Source: UBA1366 sp047602575 (lineage in GTDB: Bacteria > Bacillota > Clostridia > Oscillospirales > Ruminococcaceae). From it: 64,000 nt of DNA. Positions 1-8,378 of the stretch are shown in pieces. The stretch spans positions 806,001-870,000 of the forward strand of contig JASGGY010000003.1 of assembly GCA_047602575.1 (NCBI GenBank). The letters run 5' to 3'. Each line of letters starts with the position of its first letter. The first letter of the stretch is position 1. The notes under the pieces were generated by a model, which saw only the letters and a program-made list of their open reading frames with translations, searched no databases and was not told where the DNA came from. A program made the translations under genes and the position numbers.

Positions 1-2
1 CC

Positions 3-734
3 GCGCTCTACCGCAGCCATTACACCGACAACGAATCCCTGCGACGCTGTCTAAATGCGACGCTCATCACACTGATGGCGCTCGTCATTTTCCCTATGGC
101 TGTTCGCGCCGTCAGCCTGCTTTTAAAAAGCCGCACCGTGAAATCCCGTTTGCGCGCGCTGGGCTACAGCGACGAATTCTACCGCTTCCTCGATAAAACC
201 TACCGCCGCAAACGCGGCTTTCCGTCGCCGGTGAACGCGCTCATCTGTGCCGCGCAGTATGCCAACGGAGAACGTTACGCCAAAGCCCATGAGATCCTTG
301 ACGGCATTTCCCCCGCCGCGCTAAGCAAAAACGTCTGTGCGGAATACTACAACGCGCGGCTCTATTTGTATCTGATGGAAAACCGCCTGCCCGAGGCGGA
401 ACAGATTTATTTCGCAGTCGGCGCGTTTCTTGAGTCGCAGAAATACAAAAAAACCGGCGCGGGCATTTTCCACACCCTCGCCGTTTTAGAGCTTCACCGC
501 GGCAATTTCGCCAAAGCCGAAAGCGACCTTGCGTTCATCCTCGCCGCATTCCGCGGAAAACAAATCCGGTTTTCCTGCGGGCTCTACCTTGCGCTTGTTT
601 ACCTGCGCACCGGTCGCTGTTATGACGCAAAGCGCCTTGCCGCGGAGCTGCTTCCCCTCGCGCAGAATCCCCGGGATCAATCCGATCTCGCCCGCCTGAT
701 GAAGCTGATTGAAAAAAGCTTCGCGCAGCTGTAA
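3..734 (+). CDS. TPR-like membrane protein, 5' end outside window
   Basis: The reading frame is open from the first bases of the window, so the gene starts upstream and only its C-terminal part is seen; the ATG at 75 is probably internal. A hydrophobic stretch with ITLMALVIFPMAV near its start looks like a membrane segment. The rest is a run of amphipathic helix pairs rich in A/L/Y, including a segment with YNARLYLYLMENRLPEAEQ, which resembles TPR repeats. No catalytic motif is visible. It converges on the PrsA-like gene and the two share a hairpin terminator. Exact family unknown. Confidence 0.6.
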   Translation, partial: ALYRSHYTDNESLRRCLNATLITLMALVIFPMAVRAVSLLLKSRTVKSRLRALGYSDEFYRFLDKTYRRKRGFPSPVNALICAAQYANGERYAKAHEILDGISPAALSKNVCAEYYNARLYLYLMENRLPEAEQIYFAVGAFLESQKYKKTGAGIFHTLAVLELHRGNFAKAESDLAFILAAFRGKQIRFSCGLYLALVYLRTGRCYDAKRLAAELLPLAQNPRDQSDLARLMKLIEKSFAQL

Positions 735-761
735 CGCTTCAAATAGCTTACCGCAAAACAA

Positions 762-792
762 AGCGCCCCGGAAAACTCCGGAGCGCTTTTTC
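762..792. terminator. bidirectional Rho-independent terminator
   Basis: The stem AGCGCcCCGG / CCGGaGCGCT has one mismatch and a short AAAACT loop. It is followed by TTTTTCTTTT on the plus strand and by an A-rich flank that serves the minus strand. It lies between two convergent genes. Confidence 0.75.
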
Positions 793-794
793 TT

Positions 795-2033
795 TTACTT
801 GATGCTGTCAAGGGCGAGCTTTTCGTACAGATCGCCGTAGGCAACCTCCGCCTTGTCCGTCGCATCGGAAATAGCGAGAGAATACTGGGTGTTGTTGTAG
901 GTCTGCAGGAACTCGTCAATGTTCGAGTCCACATAATCCGCGTCATACGGAACGCGCTTTAAGATGTGATAGCCGTAGGATGTTTCCACGATGTCGCTGA
1001 TCTCATTCACCTTGAGCTTGAACGCCTCGTCCTTGAACGCCTGGATATAGCCGTAATCCTTGGTGATATAATAACCGCCGGTATAGGTTTCCATGCCCGG
1101 ATCCCAGCCGTAATCCTTGATCAGCTTGTCAAAATCGTCTCCGTCCTGCGCTTTTTTCAAAACGCTTTCGGCAACCTTCTTTGATTTCGCCTTCACCTTT
1201 TTCTGGTCGTCGGCAGAAAGCGCGTCATACGCGGTTTGCTTTGCCGATGCCTTGTCGGAAAGCGTCATGTCGTCATAGCCGGACACATCCGATTTTGACA
1301 GATCCGTTTCGCTCTCATAGGAAATCAGCACGTGCTTGACCGCCGCGAACTGGTCGGTCTGCATCAGCTCCTTAAGCTTGTCCGCATCGGTGTAAAACTT
1401 ACCGTCAGCGGCGTAAAGCGCCTGAAAGCGTTTTGCGACGATCGACAGCTTAATCTGCTGTTGTAAAAGCTCTTTGGTCATAAAATACGAACTCAGTGCG
1501 CTGTGGAGTCCATCCTCTCCGCTGACCGCCGCGGTGATAGAGTCGAGCTGTGAGGTGACTGCCGTTGCGTCCTCCGGCGCGTCATAAATCGCGTTGTCCT
1601 CGCAAAGCTTTACGATGGCATATTCCTGCTTAAGGTTATCAAGCACACTGCTTTTGATGGAGTCAAGCTCCTCTTTTTTCTGCGCATCGGTCTGTGCTTC
1701 GCTGGAATCGCTCGTGGCGTTGGTTTTCTCATAATCTGCTTTAGCGGACAAGAACAGGTACCGGTATTCGTCAAAGGGAACTGCGTGTCCGTTGACAGTG
1801 ACAAGGGTGTTCGCCGCGGTGTCCACGACGCTTCCGTCAATGGTCAGCGTGCCTTTGAGATCAGCATAATCAACGCTGGCAGCCGCATCATCGGAAACCG
1901 TCGCGTCGGCGCTTGTGCTGCCGGAATTCGTGCTGCCGGAAGCCGTGCTGCTGTCCTCGCTTGAACCGCAGGCGCTGAGCGTTCCCGCCGCAAGCAAGAG
2001 AGAAAGAAGTATTGCCGCAAATTTTTTGATCAT
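795..2033 (-). CDS. PrsA-like parvulin foldase lipoprotein
   Basis: This 412-residue protein begins with a lipoprotein signal peptide (MIKKFAAILLSLLLAAG) and a lipobox L-S-A-C with the lipidated Cys at residue 22, followed by a Ser/Ala/Asp-rich linker. A SurA/PrsA-type N-terminal helical region precedes a parvulin-like rotamase domain at roughly residues 230-350, with AVKHVLISYES and YGYHILKRV as the characteristic first and last strands. It probably folds exported proteins on the outer face of the membrane. I chose the ATG at 2033 because an AGAAAGGA site lies about 10 bases upstream and because upstream extensions lack a signal peptide. It lies downstream of the topoisomerase genes on the same strand, 137 bases after them. 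Confidence 0.88.
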   Translation of the reverse strand: MIKKFAAILLSLLLAAGTLSACGSSEDSSTASGSTNSGSTSADATVSDDAAASVDYADLKGTLTIDGSVVDTAANTLVTVNGHAVPFDEYRYLFLSAKADYEKTNATSDSSEAQTDAQKKEELDSIKSSVLDNLKQEYAIVKLCEDNAIYDAPEDATAVTSQLDSITAAVSGEDGLHSALSSYFMTKELLQQQIKLSIVAKRFQALYAADGKFYTDADKLKELMQTDQFAAVKHVLISYESETDLSKSDVSGYDDMTLSDKASAKQTAYDALSADDQKKVKAKSKKVAESVLKKAQDGDDFDKLIKDYGWDPGMETYTGGYYITKDYGYIQAFKDEAFKLKVNEISDIVETSYGYHILKRVPYDADYVDSNIDEFLQTYNNTQYSLAISDATDKAEVAYGDLYEKLALDSIK

Positions 2034-2170
2034 CCTAAAAAATCCTTTCTGTACCGCATCATTCTGACAATCTGTCACCATGCGGTTTTTATTATACGAT
2101 CCTTTTGTGTTCGTTGGGTGAGAAAAGCACAATTGTTCAGACAACATCCGATGTTTTTTTACATCTCGCT

Positions 2171-4408
2171 TTAAATGAAGCTCGTCTGGTCGGGGTCGGC
2201 AACTTCTTTTGCAAAACAGCCCGCCGCGGGAATGCTCTTGACCTGAAATTTCGCCAGTGCCTGCGCCTGTCCATCGTCAAGCACGAACGCTTTATCCACC
2301 GCCGATTTTGCCTTGAGCGTCATTGCCGCAACGCCGATGGTGTCGCGGGTGGCTTTGGGCAGCATGAGTGCGGTATCAAATACAATCGCTCTACCGTTTG
2401 ACGAACGCAGCATCAGCTGTGCGTTTTCGCCCACGTGAAACACCCCGACCAACGGCGATTTGTCCGAATAGGCGTTGGCAAGCTTGCGCCGGTTTGTCTT
2501 GGTTTCATATGCCGAAAGCGGAACCTTCGCGGCTTTTCCGCTGGCGTAAACAAACACGAGATACCCGCTGAAGTCCGTCGTCGTGATCATGCAGACCGCG
2601 TTTTCGCCCTCGTCAAAGCCGAGCTTTGCAGGGATGAAGTCGCCCAGCACACTTGCCTTGGTGTCCTCAAACTGCGATGCCTTCGCCTTATAAACCGTCG
2701 CCTTGTCGGAGAAAAACAACAGCTCGGTGCGGTTGGTCGCCTCGCGCTCGGTCACGACCACGTCGCCGTCCTTGAGCTTCTGCTCGCTTGCCATGCGCAG
2801 GGATTGGGGCGTGATTTTCTTGAAATACCCGCTCTGCGTGAAAAACAACGTGCAGGGATAATCGGGAACTTCCTCCGCGTCGTCGTCCTCCTCGTCCGCG
2901 TCCTCGTAAACAAGCATTGAGCGGCGGGGCTTGCCGTATTTCTTGACGGCATCCTTCAGCTCGTCGATGATAATCGCCTTGACGCGCCGTTCGCTGCCGA
3001 TGATTTCCGACAGGTCCACGATTTCGGCGATGAGCTGCTTGATTTCCTTGGTGCGGTTGAGGATGTACTCGCGGTTTAAATGGCGCAGCTTGATTTCCGC
3101 AACGTATTCCGCCTGGATTTCGTCGATCGAAAAGCCCACCATCAGGTTGGGGACAACCTCGCTCTCCTCCTCGGTTTCGCGGACGATGCGGATCGCCTTG
3201 TCGATGTCGAGCAGAATTTTTTCGAGCCCCTCGAGCAGATGGAGCTTGTCCTGCTTTTTCGCCAGATCAAACGCCGTCCGGCGCACCACGCAGTCGTGCC
3301 GGAACGCCACCCATTCCCGCAGAATTTCATACACACCCATGACTTTTGGATAGCCGTGTACAAGAATGTTGAAGTTGCACGAAAACGTGTCCTGTAACGG
3401 CGTTGAACGGAACAGCTTCTGCATCAGCTTTTCGGGGTCTGTGCCACGCTTTAAATCAATCGCGATTTTCAGCCCGTTGATGTCCGTTTCGTCGCGGATG
3501 TAGGAAATCTCGCGGATTTTCCCGATTTTCACCAACGCGATGATTTTCTCGATGATCGCCTCGACCTTGGTCGTCGGCGGAATCTCTGTGACCTCAATGC
3601 AGTTCGCCGCTTTGTCGTAATTATACTTCGAGCGGACTTTCACCGAACCTCTGCCCGTGCGGTATATTTTATCAAGCTCCGCTTCGTCATAGAGGATGAA
3701 GCCGCCGCCGGGGAAGTCCGGCGCTTTGAGCGTTTCGAGCGCGTTAAAATCGGGATTCTTAATCAGCGCGATGGTCGTTTCACACAATTCCGCAAGGTTA
3801 AACGGACACACGGCGCTCGCCATCGAAACGCCGATGCCGGTGTTTGCGTTGACTAAAATCGCAGGGAACGTCGTCGGGAACAGCACAGGCTCAGTCATGG
3901 TGTTGTCGTAGTTCGGGACAAAGTCCACCGTGTTCTTGTCGATGTCACGGAACAGCTCCGCGCAGATGCCGTCGAGCTTGACCTCGGTGTAACGCGACGC
4001 GGCGTACGCCATATCGCGCGAATATGCCTTGCCGAAATTGCCCTTTGAGTCCACATAGGCGTGCAGAAGCGCCTCGTTGCCGCGCGTTAAGCGCACCATG
4101 GTTTCATAAATCGCGCCGTCGCCGTGGGGGTTTAGCTTCATCGTCTGCCCGACGACGTTCGCGGATTTCGTCCGCGCGCCCGTCAGCAAGCCCATTTTAT
4201 ACATCGTATAAAGGAGCTTCCTATGCGATGGCTTGAAGCCGTCAATTTCCGGAAACGCACGCGACACAATGACGCTCATCGCATACGGCATATAGTTTTT
4301 CTCAAGCGTAACAGCGATTTCTTCCTGCACAACCTGCCCCGCGCCCTCGATGTAAGCACTGCCCTGAAACTTCGGCGCGTGCGCTTTCGGTTCTTTTTTC
4401 TTCGCCAT
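2171..4408 (-). CDS. type II topoisomerase A subunit (GyrA/ParC family, divergent)
   Basis: This 745-residue protein is the breakage-reunion subunit of a type II topoisomerase that pairs with the ATPase subunit just upstream. The N-terminal winged helix shows PYAMSVIVSRAFPEIDGFKP, and the active-site tyrosine is Tyr140 in AASRYTEVKL. The C-terminal region (residues 500-745) resembles a degenerate GyrA beta-pinwheel. The usual GKYHPHGDS segment reads KLNPHGDGAIYE, so the two classical quinolone positions (E. coli GyrA Ser83 and Asp87) are Gly98 and Glu102. It is shorter than canonical GyrA (over 800) and is probably a topoisomerase IV-like paralogue of the main gyrase. An array of 7-8 base repeats fills the 44-base gap to the upstream gene. 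Confidence 0.85.
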   Translation of the reverse strand: MAKKKEPKAHAPKFQGSAYIEGAGQVVQEEIAVTLEKNYMPYAMSVIVSRAFPEIDGFKPSHRKLLYTMYKMGLLTGARTKSANVVGQTMKLNPHGDGAIYETMVRLTRGNEALLHAYVDSKGNFGKAYSRDMAYAASRYTEVKLDGICAELFRDIDKNTVDFVPNYDNTMTEPVLFPTTFPAILVNANTGIGVSMASAVCPFNLAELCETTIALIKNPDFNALETLKAPDFPGGGFILYDEAELDKIYRTGRGSVKVRSKYNYDKAANCIEVTEIPPTTKVEAIIEKIIALVKIGKIREISYIRDETDINGLKIAIDLKRGTDPEKLMQKLFRSTPLQDTFSCNFNILVHGYPKVMGVYEILREWVAFRHDCVVRRTAFDLAKKQDKLHLLEGLEKILLDIDKAIRIVRETEEESEVVPNLMVGFSIDEIQAEYVAEIKLRHLNREYILNRTKEIKQLIAEIVDLSEIIGSERRVKAIIIDELKDAVKKYGKPRRSMLVYEDADEEDDDAEEVPDYPCTLFFTQSGYFKKITPQSLRMASEQKLKDGDVVVTEREATNRTELLFFSDKATVYKAKASQFEDTKASVLGDFIPAKLGFDEGENAVCMITTTDFSGYLVFVYASGKAAKVPLSAYETKTNRRKLANAYSDKSPLVGVFHVGENAQLMLRSSNGRAIVFDTALMLPKATRDTIGVAAMTLKAKSAVDKAFVLDDGQAQALAKFQVKSIPAAGCFAKEVADPDQTSFI

Positions 4409-4420
4409 TTATCTCTGCCT

Positions 4421-4457
4421 TTCTCTGACCTCTGACCTCTGACTTCTGACCTCTAAC
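4421..4457. repeat. short tandem array, unit ~TCTGACC
   Basis: The array consists of 7-8 base units TCTGACC/TCTGACT. It begins in the stop codon of the ATPase subunit gene and ends at the ribosome binding site of the A subunit. The same unit recurs at 21893-21940, 46513-46550 and 47832-47870. Confidence 0.7.
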
Positions 4458-6435
4458 TAATATCCGCCATATCCAGATAATCCCGCCCGTTGATCGAAAC
4501 GAAATCCTTGCGTCCCTGCAAATTGTCGCCCAGAAGCATATCGAACATGAAAGAGGTATGCTCTGCTTCGGACGGGCTGACGCGGATGAGACGGCGGGTG
4601 TCGGGGTTCATGGTGGTGAGCGCCATCATGTCCGGCTCGTTCTCGCCGAGACCTTTTGAGCGCTGGATGGTGTGCTTTGTGTCGCCGACCAGCGTGAGGA
4701 TTTTCGCTTTTTCGCGCTCGTCATAAGCGAAATAGGTCTTGTCCTTTGTCGTGATTTCAAACAGCGGCGACTCCGCAATATACACATAGCCCTGCTCAAT
4801 GAGCGTCGGGGTCAGCCGATAAAGCATCGTCAGGATGAGCGTACGAATCTGGAAGCCGTCCTCGTCGGCATCGGTGCAGATGACGATTTTGTTCCAGCGC
4901 AGATTTTCCAGCGAAAAGGAGGAAAGCTCCTTGTTCGATTTGGTTTTCACCTCAACACCGCAGCCCAAAACTTTAATAATATCGGTAATGATTTCGTTCT
5001 TGAAAATCTTATCATAATCCGCTTTCAGGCAATTGAGAATCTTTCCGCGCACAGGGATGACCGCCTGAAACTCCGCGTTGCGCGCCATTTTTACCGAGCC
5101 GAGCGCGGAATCGCCCTCCACAATATAAATCTCGCGCACCGACAGATCCTTGGTGCGGCAGTCCACGAATTTCTGCACCATGTTATTGAGGTCAATGCTG
5201 CCCGCGAGCTTTTTCTTTAAGTTCAGGCGCGTTTTTTCAGCGTTCTCGCGGCTGCGCTTGTTGATAAGAACCTGCTCGGCGACCTTCACCGCCTCGTCAG
5301 GGTTTTCGATGAAATAAACTTCAAGCTGGTGCTTTAAAAACTCCGTCATGCAGTCGTAGATAAACTTGTTGTTGATCGCCTTTTTCGTCTGGTTCTCATA
5401 GCTTGTCTGCGTGGAAAAGGAGCTTGACACCAGCACAAGGCAGTCCTCGACGTCGGCGAAGGTGATCTTGCTTTCGTTTTTCAGATACTTGCCGCCGCTT
5501 TTTAAATAAGCGTCAATCTGCGACACAAACGCCTGCCGCACCGCCTTTTCCGGCGAGCCGCCGTGTTCGAGAAAACTTGAGTTGTGATAATATTCGGCAA
5601 GCTTCAATTTGTTTGAAAAGGTAAAGCAGACGTTGAGTTTGACCTTGTAATCCTCCTTGTCGGCACGGTCGCGTCCACGGCGCTCGGCGGCACAGCTCTG
5701 CACCGACGTGAGCGTTTCCCCGCCCGTCAGCTCGCGCACATAGTCCGCAATGCCATTTTCATACAGGAAAACCTGCTCGTCAAAGGAGTTGTTCTCCCGC
5801 TGCGCGCGGAACACAAACTCAATGTTCGGGTTGACGACCGCCTGCTTTTTCAGCACATCCTCAAAGTATTCCCGCTCGATGTCAATCTCGGTGAACACGT
5901 CAAGGTCGGGCTTCCAGCGTGTGCGCGTGCCGGTTTTTTTGCGGGTCGAGGGCTGCTTTTTTAAGCCGCCGACGTTCTCGCCCTTTTCAAAATGCAGGTT
6001 GTACTGATACCCGTCGCGGAATACCTCCACGTCCATGAACGCCGATGCATACTGCGTCGCGCACGCACCCAGACCGTTGAGCCCGAGGGAATATTCATAG
6101 TTCTCGCCGCTGTTGTTGTTGTATTTTCCGCCCGCGTACAATTCGCAGTACACAAGCTCCCAGTTATAGCAGTTTTCGTTTTTGTTGAAATCCACCGGGC
6201 AGCCGCGCCCGAAGTCCTCGACCTCGATGGCGCCGTCGTTGTATTTCGTCACAATGATGCGGTTGCCGTTGCCCTCGCGCGCCTCGTCGATGGAGTTTGA
6301 AAGAATCTCAAACATCGCGTGCCTGCAGCCCTCCAGCCCGTCCGAGCCGAAGATAACCGCCGGACGCTTCCGCACACGGTCAGCACCTTTAAGCGAAACG
6401 ATGGTTTCGTTGTCGTAGGAAGTTTTCTTTGCCAT
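4453..6435 (-). CDS. type II topoisomerase B subunit (GyrB/ParE family, divergent)
   Basis: This 660-residue ATPase and TOPRIM subunit is the partner of the A subunit encoded downstream. The GHKL ATPase domain has Glu43, Asn47 and Asp50 in FEILSNSIDEA, and the ATP lid SLGLNGLGA lies near residue 118. The TOPRIM domain shows EGDSALG near residue 430 (usually EGDSAGG), PVRGKILN, and DADEDGFQIRTL in place of DADVDGAHIRTL. The C-terminal GyrB signature includes GLGENEPDMM. The ATG follows an AGAAAGG site. The substitutions are in non-catalytic neighbours of the metal-binding acids, so activity is likely. It is encoded 34 bases after a small membrane protein gene on the same strand. Confidence 0.85.
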   Translation of the reverse strand: MAKKTSYDNETIVSLKGADRVRKRPAVIFGSDGLEGCRHAMFEILSNSIDEAREGNGNRIIVTKYNDGAIEVEDFGRGCPVDFNKNENCYNWELVYCELYAGGKYNNNSGENYEYSLGLNGLGACATQYASAFMDVEVFRDGYQYNLHFEKGENVGGLKKQPSTRKKTGTRTRWKPDLDVFTEIDIEREYFEDVLKKQAVVNPNIEFVFRAQRENNSFDEQVFLYENGIADYVRELTGGETLTSVQSCAAERRGRDRADKEDYKVKLNVCFTFSNKLKLAEYYHNSSFLEHGGSPEKAVRQAFVSQIDAYLKSGGKYLKNESKITFADVEDCLVLVSSSFSTQTSYENQTKKAINNKFIYDCMTEFLKHQLEVYFIENPDEAVKVAEQVLINKRSRENAEKTRLNLKKKLAGSIDLNNMVQKFVDCRTKDLSVREIYIVEGDSALGSVKMARNAEFQAVIPVRGKILNCLKADYDKIFKNEIITDIIKVLGCGVEVKTKSNKELSSFSLENLRWNKIVICTDADEDGFQIRTLILTMLYRLTPTLIEQGYVYIAESPLFEITTKDKTYFAYDEREKAKILTLVGDTKHTIQRSKGLGENEPDMMALTTMNPDTRRLIRVSPSEAEHTSFMFDMLLGDNLQGRKDFVSINGRDYLDMADIS

Positions 6436-6469
6436 TTTACAGCGCCTTTCTTTTTGGTATGTAAAAACG

Positions 6470-6808
6470 CTACCGGTCAGTCCGCTTTTTCCTGCGCCGG
6501 GAAATTCCTAGCACGAACACCGTCACCAGCACCGCCACAGCGCAAAACGCCGCAACAAGCGCCGCCGCACCGGAATAAAAGCCGTTTTGCCATAGGATAT
6601 AGTCCGTTCCCAGCAGATAGAGGAGCAGATTGCACGCGCCCAGTCCGCCGAAAAACGTCCACAGCACAGCGGGCAGCACAGCGGCAAGCCCAAGAATGCC
6701 CTTTACTTCAAGCGAAAAATCCCACCAGCCGTTGCACACGCCGATGACGGCGCCGGCGGCAAGAATGGTCAGTATCCCCGCGCAGCAGGCGATAAACCCT
6801 CTTTTCAC
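6470..6808 (-). CDS. small membrane protein, unknown
   Basis: This 112-residue protein has three or four predicted membrane segments (around CCAGILTILAAGAVIGV, ILGLAAVLPAVLW, GACNLLLYLL, and LVAAFCAVAVLVTVFVLG) and ends in a basic RRRKKR tail, which suggests a cytoplasmic C-terminus. I chose the GTG at 6808 because GGGAGGA stands 8 bases upstream; the upstream ATG at 6841 has no such site. It is probably the first gene of the topoisomerase transcription unit. No family recognised. Confidence 0.6.
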   Translation of the reverse strand: MKRGFIACCAGILTILAAGAVIGVCNGWWDFSLEVKGILGLAAVLPAVLWTFFGGLGACNLLLYLLGTDYILWQNGFYSGAAALVAAFCAVAVLVTVFVLGISRRRKKRTDR

Positions 6809-6852
6809 GATGCAATTCCTCCCGTTCGTCTGAAAAAACACTTCTAACCTTT

Positions 6853-6882
6853 ATTATAACACAGAAACATGGGGTTTGTAAA
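6853..6882 (-). promoter_or_regulatory. sigma-A-type promoter
   Basis: On the minus strand, TTTACA and TATAAT are separated by 18 bases. They lie about 50 bases upstream of the GTG start of the small membrane protein and back to back with the infC promoter. Confidence 0.6.
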
Positions 6883-6934
6883 CACCGGATTTTGGAGAAA
6901 ATTTCTGCGCGGGAAAGTTTTTTGAAAAAAGTGC

Positions 6935-6963
6935 TTGACAAACCGTTTTGAGCATAGTATAAT
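6935..6963 (+). promoter_or_regulatory. consensus promoter of infC-rpmI-rplT
   Basis: TTGACA and TATAAT are separated by exactly 17 bases. Transcription should start near 6970, giving infC a leader of about 190 bases. Confidence 0.88.
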
Positions 6964-6969
6964 AACATG

Positions 6970-7159
6970 GTAAACAAAGCAGAACCATCCGTTCTCACCT
7001 TCAGCGTGCCGGATTTCCGGCGTCAGGATATTCCTGACCGGCGACAAGGTCAATATTGATGCAGGGGTGCGGCGCGCGAATGCGCACAGTTTCCCGGCAG
7101 CGGTAACGAGTACGGATCATCTGTGCCCGTTTTTATTTTTTAATTGGAGGTGCTGCGTC
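6970..7159 (+). promoter_or_regulatory. infC leader, possible L20-type autoregulatory leader
   Basis: This is an untranslated stretch between the promoter and the infC start. It contains a GCACAG...CTGTGC stem (about 7082-7126) followed by CCGTTTTTATTTTTT, which looks like an attenuator. In many Firmicutes, ribosomal protein L20 represses this operon through such a leader. That mechanism is an inference from position and the terminator-like stem only. Confidence 0.45.
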
Positions 7160-7678
7160 ATTATCAACAAAGACATTCAAATCAATGAGGATATCCGCGA
7201 TAAAGAACTTCGCGTCATTGATGAGGACGGAACCCCGCTCGGTATCATTTCTTCAAAAGAAGCGCTCGAAATCGCAGCCGGCAAGGATCTTGATCTGGTG
7301 AAAATTGCCCCCACGGCGACACCGCCTGTTTGCCGCATCATGGATTACGGCAAGTTCTGCTTTGAACAGCAGAAAAAGGAAAAGGAAGCAAAGAAAAACC
7401 AGAAAATCGTCGAAACAAAAGAAATCAGAATGTCCTCTACCATCGACACCCATGATTTCAATACAAAAGTTGCGCAGGCGGTTAAGTTTCTCAAGGGCGG
7501 CGACAAGCTGAAGGTCAGCGTTCGTTTCAGAAAACGTTCGGTGGCGCATCCGCAGCTCGGCGACGATCTTTTAAAGGAATTCAAAGAAAAGGTTTCGGAG
7601 GTCGGCGTTGTTGACAAGCCCAACAAAATGGAAGGGCGCAGTCTGGTAATGTTCGTCAATCCCAAAACCCCCAAGTAA
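7160..7678 (+). CDS. infC: translation initiation factor IF-3
   Basis: This is the 172-residue IF-3, which binds the 30S subunit and enforces start-codon selection. The N-domain begins INKDIQINEDIRDKELRVID and the C-domain includes KEIRMSSTIDTHDF and SVRFRKRSVAHPQLG. No ATG, GTG or TTG sits at the conserved N-terminus. The SD sequence GGAGG at 7146-7150 is followed 9 bases later by ATT ATC AAC AAA, so the start is most likely the non-canonical ATT at 7160. An AUU start is the classical arrangement that lets IF-3 repress its own translation. A TTG- or ATG-started upstream extension would add unrelated residues. It is followed by rpmI and rplT. Confidence 0.93.
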   Translation: MINKDIQINEDIRDKELRVIDEDGTPLGIISSKEALEIAAGKDLDLVKIAPTATPPVCRIMDYGKFCFEQQKKEKEAKKNQKIVETKEIRMSSTIDTHDFNTKVAQAVKFLKGGDKLKVSVRFRKRSVAHPQLGDDLLKEFKEKVSEVGVVDKPNKMEGRSLVMFVNPKTPK

Positions 7679-7701
7679 ATCAATTAAGGAGGATATAAAG
7701 T

Positions 7702-7899
7702 ATGCCTAAGATCAAAACTCATTCCGGCGCCAAGAAGCGTTTTAAGGTGACCGGTTCCGGCAAGATCAAGTTCCAGCGCACCAACAAGCGCCATCGTCTG
7801 ACCCAGAAGGCAACCAAGCGCAAGAGAATCGCAAGAACCGGTACCTATGCCGACGCAACCAACGTAAAAGCAATCAAGGCGTTAATCCCTTATAAATAA
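7702..7899 (+). CDS. rpmI: 50S ribosomal protein L35
   Basis: This 65-residue basic protein begins MPKIKTHSGAKKRFKVTGSG, the L35 signature, and contains KRHRLTQKATKRKR. AAGGAGG is placed upstream of the ATG. It is the second gene of the infC operon and is followed after 51 bases by rplT. Confidence 0.97.
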   Translation: MPKIKTHSGAKKRFKVTGSGKIKFQRTNKRHRLTQKATKRKRIARTGTYADATNVKAIKALIPYK

Positions 7900-7950
7900 C
7901 GGGTCATTCCGCCGCATACAAACGTTCAATAATATTAGGAGGTTACCACT

Positions 7951-8307
7951 ATGGCTCGTGTTAAGGGCGCAATGATGACGCGCAAGAGAAGAAATAAAAC
8001 CCTCAGACTCGCGAAGGGCTATTTCGGCGCAAAGAGCAAGCATTTTAAAATGGCGAAGCAGGCCGTGATGAAATCCGGTCAGTACGCATACATCGGCAGA
8101 AAGCAGAAAAAACGGGACTTCAGAAGCCTGTGGATCACCCGCATTTCCGCCGCCGCAAAGATCAACGGCATGAATTACTCCACCTTTATCAACGGCGCAA
8201 AGAAAGCGGGCATCACGCTCAACAGAAAGATGCTCTCCGAAATCGCCATCAACGACGCAGCAGGCTTCGCGGCAATCGCGGCGCAGGCAAAAGCGGCGCT
8301 CAACTAA
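7951..8307 (+). CDS. rplT: 50S ribosomal protein L20
   Basis: This 118-residue protein has the L20 features MARVKGAMMTRKRRNKTLR, KGYFGAKSKHFKMAKQAVM and YIGRKQKKRDFRSLWI. It is an early assembly protein of the 50S subunit and in many bacteria is the repressor of its own operon. TAGGAGG precedes the ATG. A strong hairpin terminator follows the stop. Confidence 0.97.
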   Translation: MARVKGAMMTRKRRNKTLRLAKGYFGAKSKHFKMAKQAVMKSGQYAYIGRKQKKRDFRSLWITRISAAAKINGMNYSTFINGAKKAGITLNRKMLSEIAINDAAGFAAIAAQAKAALN

Positions 8308-8315
8308 ATCCGACC

Positions 8316-8350
8316 AACACGCACAAGAACGCTGTGCGTGTTTTGTTCTA
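8316..8350 (+). terminator. terminator of the infC operon
   Basis: A nine-base perfect stem AACACGCAC / GTGCGTGTT with loop AAGAACGCT is followed by TTGTTCT. It separates rplT from the methyltransferase gene. Confidence 0.8.
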
Positions 8351-8378
8351 TATTGAGAAAAATTGCGCGGTGAAAAAT

